The notes beneath the pieces are model-generated. The model was not told where the DNA came from, made no database searches, and saw only the letters and a list, made by a program, of their open reading frames with translations. This document shows, piece by piece, positions 56,905 through 64,000 of a stretch of DNA of 64,000 nt; the stretch's first letter is position 1, and each line of letters opens with the position of its first letter. The DNA is from Hyphomonadaceae bacterium. GTDB lineage: Bacteria > Pseudomonadota > Alphaproteobacteria > Caulobacterales > Aquidulcibacteraceae. Made by a program: the position numbers and the translations under genes. The stretch lies in assembly GCA_014378995.1 (NCBI GenBank), contig JACMMP010000010.1, positions 62,001-126,000 on the forward strand, read 5' to 3'.

Positions 56905-58179
56905 GTGCTCATGCGTAGGTTGATCCTCTCTTTATTCGCATCGATCGCAGCGTTCGGCCCCGTTCACGCCGACACGCTCCGCGACGCCATGGTCTCTGCG
57001 CAGGAGACCAATCCGACGCTCGCAGCTCAACGTCAGCGGCTGCGCGCAACGCGCGAAGCATTGCCGCAGGCTCTGTCGGCCGCTTTGCCGCAAGTTTCAG
57101 TTTCGGCGGCGGCGAACGCTGGCGATCGGGATTTCGTAGATCCGGCCGCGATCGACGCCGGGCGCGAGGAAACCTGGACAGCGTCCGCCAACGTGTCGCA
57201 ATTGTTGTTCGGCTCGGGCCGAGTGCTCGCTTCAACGCGCGCCGCGCGCGCCCAGATCGCGGGCGGCCTCGCCGATTATGAAGGCGCACGCCAGAGCTTG
57301 CTCCTCGACGTGACGCGCGCGTACGCGGATGTTCGTCAAGTGCAGGCGGTAGTCGCAGCGCGCGAAACCACCGTGTCCAACCTGCGTCGCCTCTTGGAAT
57401 ACGCCGAAGCACAATTCGAGGCAGGGGTTGTATCGCGCACGGACGTCGCCCAGGCCAGGGCGCGCTACGCCCAAGCGCGTACGCAGCGCGTGCAGGCGCA
57501 AGGCGCGATGGCTGCAGCCGTGGAGGCGTATCGTCGCCTAGTCGGTTATCCGCCGCCGGCTTTGGAGGCCCCGCCGCCGGCGAGCGGACTTCCCGCCGGT
57601 CTCGATGTGGCGCTCGCAACCGCGGTCGATAATAGTCCCAGCTTATTCAGCGCGCATGCGGACACGCGTCTTGCCGACGCCAACGTCGACGTCGCCGCAG
57701 CGCAAGGTCGGCTCAATATAACCGCGGAAGCGGGCTATGCCTTCGGCGCCGACTTCAACGATGAGCTGTCGGAAAGTTCGAACGACGCCTTGGCCGTTCG
57801 GTTTTCGGTGCCGCTGTTTCAGGGCGGCGCGATCCGCTCGCGCACGCGCCAGCAGCGCGCTTTGCGCGCGGCCGCAAATCTCGATCTCGCCGCAACCCAA
57901 CGGGCGCTGCAGGAGAGCGTCACCAACGCCTGGACTTCGCTTGCCAGCGCACGCGCCGCCCTCAGCTCATCGCGCGAACAGGTCGCGGCGGCCGAGCTTG
58001 CATATGAGGGCGTGCGAGAAGAACAAGAAGCCGGACTGCGCTCCACCGTAGAGGTGCTCGATCAGGAAGCAGATTTACTGATCGCACGCATCGCCCTGGC
58101 GCAGGCCGAGCGGGATCTCGTCGTCGCCGAACGCCAGCTCTTAGCCGCCATCGGCACGCTCGAAATCCCACAAAGCTAA
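56905..58179 (+). CDS. TolC-family outer-membrane channel protein
   Basis: TLRDAMVSAQETNPTLAAQRQRLRATREALPQALSAALPQVSVSA; divergent from hlyB-like gene. Confidence 0.9.
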   Translation: MLMRRLILSLFASIAAFGPVHADTLRDAMVSAQETNPTLAAQRQRLRATREALPQALSAALPQVSVSAAANAGDRDFVDPAAIDAGREETWTASANVSQLLFGSGRVLASTRAARAQIAGGLADYEGARQSLLLDVTRAYADVRQVQAVVAARETTVSNLRRLLEYAEAQFEAGVVSRTDVAQARARYAQARTQRVQAQGAMAAAVEAYRRLVGYPPPALEAPPPASGLPAGLDVALATAVDNSPSLFSAHADTRLADANVDVAAAQGRLNITAEAGYAFGADFNDELSESSNDALAVRFSVPLFQGGAIRSRTRQQRALRAAANLDLAATQRALQESVTNAWTSLASARAALSSSREQVAAAELAYEGVREEQEAGLRSTVEVLDQEADLLIARIALAQAERDLVVAERQLLAAIGTLEIPQS

Positions 58180-58543
58180 GCTGCGCGCGCCGATCACTAA
58201 GGAGCTCAGGCCGGGGCGATGCTTAGGCCAAAGCACCGGTAAACGAGTGGAAGGCCCCCCTAGTGGTGGTGGCGAGGGCATCCCTGAGGCGAGTGATGTA
58301 GAATGCTGGCGCTACGAGGCGAGCGAAGCTGCCGCGACGTTGCGTCTGGCTGCATGCCCGCGGCTAGCGGCATGGGAAATACTTGGCTGCTGGTATTGGC
58401 GACATGGCAGGCTCGACCCTTCTAGTGGGGTCAGGGCCGGCGGTAAGGCCATCCGCCGGGCAGCTCCCAGACGAGCCTCGGCCAGGCCGAACCTCTAGAC
58501 GAAGTCATTCGATCGCCGCACACCTCCTTCCGGGGAGCTGAAC

Positions 58544-58990
58544 ATGACGGATAAACTAACGCCAAAGGAAAAGGAGTGTCTCCACCTGGCGGGCCGCAGA
58601 TTGAGCGATGCCGAGATCGCGCAACGCCTTGAAATGTCCCCCAGAACGGTCGGCAACCACCTCGCCCGCGCCTACTCAAAGCTCGGCGTTCACGACCGCA
58701 TTCGCGCAGCGGCCAAGCTGAGCAATCTGCACCCTGAGTATCCTTTGCCGATAGGCTACGAGGACGAAGGCGCCTCTCTTTCGCAGTCGTCGGCGCAGCG
58801 CACCGGCGCCAATGGCGGGGGCCTCGCAGCAGCGTTTGCGAATCTTCCCCCGCCGCCATCGCGGATGATGAGGGTATTTCTCATCCTCGCTGTGGCCACC
58901 GGCGTCGCGTTCGTGTTCGCCGGGGTGACGGTGATCATGAGCGTCTCGAGCGAGCGAGCCTCCACCTTCGCCCCGGAAAACGCGCGCTGA
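58544..58990 (+). CDS. LuxR-type HTH protein with C-terminal transmembrane helix
   Basis: LTPKEKECLHLAGRRLSDAEIAQRLEMSPRTVGNHLARAYSKLGVHDRIRA; TM VFLILAVATGVAFVFAGVTVI. Confidence 0.85.
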   Translation: MTDKLTPKEKECLHLAGRRLSDAEIAQRLEMSPRTVGNHLARAYSKLGVHDRIRAAAKLSNLHPEYPLPIGYEDEGASLSQSSAQRTGANGGGLAAAFANLPPPPSRMMRVFLILAVATGVAFVFAGVTVIMSVSSERASTFAPENAR

Positions 58991-59019
58991 CGCCCGGAAG
59001 CGATTTTTGCGAGGCGACA

Positions 59020-59358
59020 ATGAAGCAGATTAAGTCGGCGGCGCGCATTGCCCGTCAAATACAGCAGACCGAGCGGGCGATGGATCAAACCATCCTGCAT
59101 GCCAATGCGCTGGTCACGGCGATGATCGAGGCGCGGCTCGAAGGAAACTTCGCGGCCGAAATCGGTCAGGACGCGCTGGAGGACGTCGCCCGCGGCATCA
59201 AGGCCCTGATGGAGGCGCGCGGCGCGATCGTTTCGGGCCACGGCAATCTCGCCAAAGTCGCGGGCGAATTGGCGATTGAATGGCGGATGGACGGGCCGCT
59301 CGAAGAGAAGGTCAAGGAGATGCCTTACTTCAAGGCGGTAGAGCAAAACGCGGCCTGA
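59020..59358 (+). CDS. Hypothetical helical protein
   Basis: 112 aa; TGATG coupling to next gene. Confidence 0.6.
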   Translation: MKQIKSAARIARQIQQTERAMDQTILHANALVTAMIEARLEGNFAAEIGQDALEDVARGIKALMEARGAIVSGHGNLAKVAGELAIEWRMDGPLEEKVKEMPYFKAVEQNAA

Positions 59359-59798
59359 TGCTGGATCTCAGCCTCACGTTTGCCCAGTACGGCGCCTTCG
59401 CCGTCAGCGTCATTGCGCTCGCAATGTTGCTGGCGGCGGGAAGGACGGCCGAACGCGTGGCGGCTGCCACGCTGATAGTCCTGATGTTCGCCTCCCCTTT
59501 CCTCGCTCGCGAAGGCCCTGTTGCGCACGCTTTGGTGTCAGGCTCTGCGCTCGCGATCCTGGTTTTCTTGGCGCTTTGCTATGAAAGATGGTGGCTGATC
59601 GGCGCGGCCGGACTTCAGCTCGTCGTCTTCTCCACCCACTTTGCGCCTCTGGTCGTTCAGCAAGAGCAAATTTGGGGCGCGGTCACGCTCCGGATCGTCA
59701 TCTGGCAAGCGCTGATGGCGCTTTGCCTCTTCGCGATCGGAGAAAGCCGGTGGGCCTCCTATGCAAAAAGCGATCGCCTCAAAGCGCGCACGGAATAG
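59358..59798 (+). CDS. Hypothetical multi-pass membrane protein
   Basis: MLDLSLTFAQYGAFAVSVIALAMLLAAGRTAERVAAATLIVLMF. Confidence 0.6.
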   Translation: MLDLSLTFAQYGAFAVSVIALAMLLAAGRTAERVAAATLIVLMFASPFLAREGPVAHALVSGSALAILVFLALCYERWWLIGAAGLQLVVFSTHFAPLVVQQEQIWGAVTLRIVIWQALMALCLFAIGESRWASYAKSDRLKARTE

Positions 59799-59802
59799 CC
59801 CC

Positions 59803-60042
59803 ATGTCCTGGACATCCATCCCACACGCACATGAGTACTGGCGCAGCTGCAGAAACCTGGCCGATCCGCCTGCCGATCTGCACGCCGCGGAGACGTTTAT
59901 CCTCAACGAGCGCCCCATCACCGCCCAGGACGCCGCCTGCATTCTCGACGTCGTTTGCGCCAATTGCGGCGACGTGCGCTGCGACGGACTAGATTTGGTC
60001 GCCCTCGGGCGGATACGGAGCCTTCTCTCGGCGCTAAGCTAG
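59803..60042 (+). CDS. Small hypothetical protein
   Basis: MSWTSIPHAHEYWRSCRNLADPPADLHAAETFILNERPITAQDAACILDVVCANCGDVRCDGLDLVALGRI. Confidence 0.45.
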   Translation: MSWTSIPHAHEYWRSCRNLADPPADLHAAETFILNERPITAQDAACILDVVCANCGDVRCDGLDLVALGRIRSLLSALS

Positions 60043-60068
60043 CTAAGGCTGATGTGAGCTTTGCGGGC

Positions 60069-60458
60069 TTACGCTTCGTCGCCGGCCATCGCGCGCACCA
60101 ATTCAACGACGCGGCGTCTCACCTTCTCGCTCTCGATCGTTGCAAAGACCCGCACAAGTTCTGCAACGCCCGGCCTTGCGAGCAAATCCTGGGCGCGCGG
60201 CTCGGACTTCGCACCCCGTCGCCCCGCCTCCAGGCCCTCGTAGAAGCGCGCGACCGGCGTCCCGAGCGCGGTTGCAATGTCCAGGAGACGGCTGGCGGCA
60301 ATGCGATTGGCGCCTTTCTCGTATTTCTGCACCTGCTGGAAGGTGACGCCCAAGAGTTCGGCCAAACGCTCCTGACTCATCGCGATTTCGAGCCGGCGCG
60401 CGCGGACGCGTTCGCCCAGTTTCCGGTCCACGCCAGTGGACGCACGCTCATTGGCCAC
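60069..60458 (-). CDS. XRE-family HTH transcriptional regulator
   Basis: VANERASTGVDRKLGERVRARRLEIAMSQERLAELLGVTFQQVQKYEKGANRIAASRLLDIATALGTPVARFYEG. Confidence 0.88.
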   Translation of the reverse strand: MANERASTGVDRKLGERVRARRLEIAMSQERLAELLGVTFQQVQKYEKGANRIAASRLLDIATALGTPVARFYEGLEAGRRGAKSEPRAQDLLARPGVAELVRVFATIESEKVRRRVVELVRAMAGDEA

Positions 60459-60674
60459 GGGCAAAACTCCTTGCGAACGCCGCACAATGAAGGCGCGGGC
60501 GCCGCCAAGCAAGACGATGCTTACTTCCTGCGAGCTTCGATCGCCTGCCAGTTCGCCGCGCGGTCCTGAGGTTCCAGTGCGCGCTACTCTTCGCGGAGCA
60601 TGCGGTGACAAAGTCCAGAGCAGTGAGCCGCTCGATATTTGCGATCGCGGCTATGCAATTGACGAGCGATTGAC

Positions 60675-60840
60675 GGCGGCGGAGCGCGCCAGCCGAGGCG
60701 CCGCCGATCGATTTGAATCTGTATTTGTGCGCGGGCGCAACAATTGCGCGAGGATAGACGACGCCTGACGTTACCCCGCCCTTCATCACCAGATCGCAGC
60801 CGTCCGATGCTTTCGCGATCGCCTCGGATGAGTAGTGCAT
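60675..60840 (-). pseudogene. Truncated N-terminus of a patatin-like phospholipase
   Basis: CDLVMKGGVTSGVVYPRAIVAPAHKYRFKSIGGASAGA (glycine-rich oxyanion region + GxSxG-like) followed by unrelated sequence. Confidence 0.65.
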
Positions 60841-61454
60841 TCGAGCCGCCCCCCGCCGGCCTTCTTTCTTGCCAGCTCCGCCAAGGCAATACGCCTACAA
60901 CCTGAGGTTCGCCAAGGGAAATCGGGGCCGGCGCCAGGAGACCTGAACGCAAGCAAGTGCTGTCGCCGCTGACCTTATGCGCGCGGTGTGCACCAACTTG
61001 AAGCATCTAGTTATTCAGAGCGGCAAAGGACCACCTTCGCGCGCGGTCCGCCGGCAAAGGCGCTCGCACACCTTCGCGCCCGTGCCTTGCGCGGGCCCGC
61101 CGATCGCCGCCGAGCCCTTTCGCTCCACCATTTGATCGGGCCATCGCGCACGAGGATGAGCTCTCGCTCTACAAAAGCGCGTTCTAGCGCGCTTCTACGC
61201 GCTTTGCGCGGAAGTTTGTTCGGCGTCGCCCCGCCTGCGCCGGCCGGGCTCACGCCGCACTGGGCGACCTGGCGAATGCGCCTCTAGATCTTGGCGGGCG
61301 GCGACCGCTGATGCAGGAAACACTGGGGGTCGCCGTGCGACGATGGAAGGCGCGCGGCTAGGAAGCCGCGCGCGCGAGAACAGCGACTTAGGCGAACCCG
61401 AGCTGTTGATTTCGCCCGTTTGGCCAGTACAACCCCAGGGCGGGGAACGGCGAC

Positions 61455-63533
61455 ATGCAAGGGCAGCTTGAAAAGACGTTCGGACAGCACGCAGCCAAGT
61501 TTGGCATGCGCGCGTGGGTGTTTGTGCTGAGCGCGCCGAGATGGCCAAAAAAAATCGCGCGCATGTGCTCGCGCCAGGGGCGCGCCCTGCTTGGCTGGCG
61601 TTTGCGTCATCAACCGCTGACTTGGGACCGGCTCAAGGATGTCAAGCTCGACGTCGGCGGCGGCATCGTCAATCTTCAGGATTACTGGCGCCTGGGGCCG
61701 GGCGGTCAGATCTTGCGCGAAGATAAGGACATGGCGCGCGAACTCGTCCTCGATTCGCGCGGACGCACTTGGCACATCGCTCATTTGCCGCCTTGGATCA
61801 GATTGGCCGACGGACAGCGCAAAACAACCTGGAATGAAACGCAGTGGAACGAGCTTGAGGCGATTGTTCAGGCTCGCATCGACGATGCCAGCGCCACCGA
61901 CACGACGATCGATGCGGCGCCCCTGCGCGTCGATCGCCGCGCCCGGCTGGACGGTTGCTTTCTGCGCGTGTTGCCAAAGCCCAGCGGTGAAGGCGATCTT
62001 CATATTGCGTGTCCGGACGCACATTTTTCAAAAACGGTGAAACTGCCCGGGGTGAAGTTCGCCTCGACCCCAAACTTCGCAGGCGCGATGTTTAAACACG
62101 GGGCCCTTTTTAATAAGGCGCAATTTCCAAAGGGCGCGCACTTCCGCGACGCTGTGTTCGGGCGAAACGCCGATTTCCAGGAAGCCCAATTCGGCGGCCG
62201 CGCGGATTTTCAGGGCATCGTTGTTTGCTTGATGGCGCTCTTTGGATCGCGACCCGACGATAGGACCAAGACCAAGTTCAGCGATGTCGCCAAGTTCAAC
62301 CGGGCGCGTTTTCTCAACGGGGCAAATTTCAACGATATCGAGTTCGGGGATAAGTCTGCTTTCGACGACGCGGTTTTCGCTCGGCGCTCCGACTTCGAAC
62401 GCTGCGTCTTCACCGGCGCCGCAATCTTCGAACGCGCCAGTTTCTATCGCCGCGCAAGCTTTGCCTTCGCCAAGTTCAAGCGCAGCGTAACCTTCGCCCG
62501 GGCGCAATTTCACGGACGCTCGGATTTCGAGGACGCGGAACTGCCCGGCGATATGTCCTTCGACCGCGCCCAGTTCACCGCGATCGAGCGTATGCTGAAC
62601 GCCGCTAGAGTGTGGTTCTGGATAGCGCTCGCCTTCGCGGCCTGGACGTACCTGGGAACGCCGTGGCCTGAGGCTCTCGCCTTCCACAAAGCTTGGATCT
62701 TCGCCTTTCCCGCATTGATCTATCTCACTAGCTCGTTCCTTATTTCCAAGGATAGCCAATTGGCCGCGAGAATGTGGTTCGTGCTGGCGCTGGGTCTTGT
62801 GGTTTGGGCCTATTTCGGCGCTCCGGCGCCCGACCATCTCGCACCCTATAGAGTATGGATTTTTGCGTTGCCAGCAGGCGTCTGCCTCGCAGCGTCTAGC
62901 TATATGGCCAAGGATGGAAAGGTCGAGCCTTTTGAGCGCTCCTATTCCTATCTCGCCGCCCAGGTCGAGAAAGCCGGCAACAGAAAAGACGCCGCACTCC
63001 TTTTGCGAAAGCATCAGCGGGCAAAGCGTTTGCGCCGGCGTCACCCACTGCCGGGGCGGATCTTGTCTATCGCCTACGATATCGCTGCGTCTTACGGCGA
63101 CAGCTTGCGCCGCCCCACGTTCTGGCTGCTCATGAGCTTGGCGGCCTTCGCGGCGCTGTTCTGGACCTGGTCCAATGGCGGCCCACGGGACGTGCAAGCA
63201 TGGATCGCGCGCGTCCAGCACGCCGAGGAGCGCGCCGAACTTTTTGGCGCTGTCGAGTTCTCGCTCGCCAATGTCGTGCAACCCTTCGCAACCTGGGCGC
63301 CCGCGCTGCATGGCGATCAAGACTGCAATTTCCGCACAAACCTTTTGGTCGTCGGGGCGCGCAAAACAACGGCCGGGGTCGAGCGTTGCCGGCCAGTTTG
63401 GATGGACGCCAACGCCGATCTCAACGGCCACCGCTTAGCTGTGCGCACGATGTCTGCACTGCAATCGATCGTCTCGGCGTTACTGCTGTTCTTGATGGCG
63501 CTCGCCACGCGCAGACGCTTCAGTATCTCCTAG
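61455..63533 (+). CDS. Pentapeptide-repeat protein with C-terminal transmembrane segments
   Basis: Repeats A(D/N)F-type: NFAGAMFKHGALFNKAQFPKGAHFRDAVFGRNADFQEAQFGGRADFQG...SDFERCVFTGAAIFERASFYRRASFAFAKF; later TM helices. Confidence 0.85.
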   Translation: MQGQLEKTFGQHAAKFGMRAWVFVLSAPRWPKKIARMCSRQGRALLGWRLRHQPLTWDRLKDVKLDVGGGIVNLQDYWRLGPGGQILREDKDMARELVLDSRGRTWHIAHLPPWIRLADGQRKTTWNETQWNELEAIVQARIDDASATDTTIDAAPLRVDRRARLDGCFLRVLPKPSGEGDLHIACPDAHFSKTVKLPGVKFASTPNFAGAMFKHGALFNKAQFPKGAHFRDAVFGRNADFQEAQFGGRADFQGIVVCLMALFGSRPDDRTKTKFSDVAKFNRARFLNGANFNDIEFGDKSAFDDAVFARRSDFERCVFTGAAIFERASFYRRASFAFAKFKRSVTFARAQFHGRSDFEDAELPGDMSFDRAQFTAIERMLNAARVWFWIALAFAAWTYLGTPWPEALAFHKAWIFAFPALIYLTSSFLISKDSQLAARMWFVLALGLVVWAYFGAPAPDHLAPYRVWIFALPAGVCLAASSYMAKDGKVEPFERSYSYLAAQVEKAGNRKDAALLLRKHQRAKRLRRRHPLPGRILSIAYDIAASYGDSLRRPTFWLLMSLAAFAALFWTWSNGGPRDVQAWIARVQHAEERAELFGAVEFSLANVVQPFATWAPALHGDQDCNFRTNLLVVGARKTTAGVERCRPVWMDANADLNGHRLAVRTMSALQSIVSALLLFLMALATRRRFSIS

Positions 63534-63775
63534 CCGCCGATAAAATGCTCGGTCAGCAAGCGGTACAAGGCGCGTCGCTGCTCGGCGTTTTGAGGCTTAC
63601 GGACGCGAATGCCCGATCCGCATCCCGATCGGCCGATCAGAACGCTGTCGTCATCCTCATCTTGCTCCAAGGCGATATTGCGCTCCGCAAGAGCGGCCTC
63701 GAGCTCTTCGTCGGTATCCATCCAGCCCCAACTTCGGTTCTTATGCGAACTGCGCGTACTCCACGAAACGCGCAT
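63530..63775 (-). CDS. Small hypothetical protein overlapping HicB-like gene
   Basis: Likely internal start MDTDEELEAALAERNIALEQDEDDDSVLIGRSGCGSGIRVRKPQNAEQRRALYRLL. Confidence 0.45.
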   Translation of the reverse strand: MRVSWSTRSSHKNRSWGWMDTDEELEAALAERNIALEQDEDDDSVLIGRSGCGSGIRVRKPQNAEQRRALYRLLTEHFIGG

Positions 63776-63989
63776 CGTTGGGGGCGTTCATTTCTTCCCA
63801 TTGGCCCGCGCCGCCGAGCGCATCGGCGAGCGCCTTCGGGAGCAGGCCCCGCACGCCATCGCGCGAGCGGTCGGCCGCAAAAAGACCTGGCGCTTCGGTG
63901 CTGACCGCGATCCACCAGCCGGAATCGGTCGACCGCACTTCGACGGTGACACGCCGCTCTCTGGCCTTGGCCATCGTTAAGTTCCCCAT
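63741..63989 (-). CDS. HicB/DUF1902-like small protein
   Basis: RRVTVEVRSTDSGWWIAVSTEAPGLFAADRSRDGVRGLLPKALADAL. Confidence 0.55.
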   Translation of the reverse strand: MGNLTMAKARERRVTVEVRSTDSGWWIAVSTEAPGLFAADRSRDGVRGLLPKALADALGGAGQWEEMNAPNDARFVEYAQFA

Positions 63990-64000
63990 GCGGCCATGAA

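Noticed and set aside
60584-61548. Minus-strand ORFs 60584..61006, 61011..61253, 61195..61548
   Set aside because: Arg-rich, overlapping, no recognisable motifs; treated as noncoding/decayed sequence.
62028-63431. 467-aa minus-strand ORF
   Set aside because: Antisense to the pentapeptide-repeat gene; its apparent repeats mirror the pentapeptide periodicity.

Overview
High-GC alphaproteobacterial DNA, probably Caulobacterales/Hyphomonadaceae-like (inferred from a TrcR/DUF1013 regulator and DUF1465 and DUF1192 proteins). Positions 1-19.2 kb look like ordinary chromosome: a sigma-54 response regulator, UbiB-like kinase, CPA2 antiporter, rpmE, a FecR / beta-barrel / CHAT-protease cluster, quinone oxidoreductase, SDR, trcR, msrA/msrB, a TIGR02587/TIGR02588 pair, an LpxR-like protein and tRNA-Gly(CCC). 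A tyrosine integrase right next to the tRNA marks the start of an accessory region (about 19.2-37.9 kb). That region holds an ECF-sigma operon with duplicated and decayed membrane genes, an S41 peptidase, a HEPN-like protein, a DnaQ-like exonuclease, a Gabija-type pair (OLD-family GajA + UvrD-like GajB) and, divergent from it, a compact four-gene operon: unknown 185-aa protein, QueC-like PP-loop enzyme, XRE-ImmA/IrrE metallopeptidase, PIN-domain protein. The last operon is my best candidate for an undescribed (probably anti-phage) system. From 37.9 to 58.2 kb there is a type I secretion locus: HlyB-like ABC transporter, HlyD, two small lipoproteins, an HlyC-like acyltransferase, a small lipoprotein and a ~4,380-aa RTX/cadherin/Hint giant protein, all joined by overlapping start/stop codons, with a divergent TolC. 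The right end has a LuxR-HTH membrane protein, an XRE regulator, a patatin remnant, a pentapeptide-repeat membrane protein and a HicB-like pair. All calls come from reading the sequence and translations; no database search was run.
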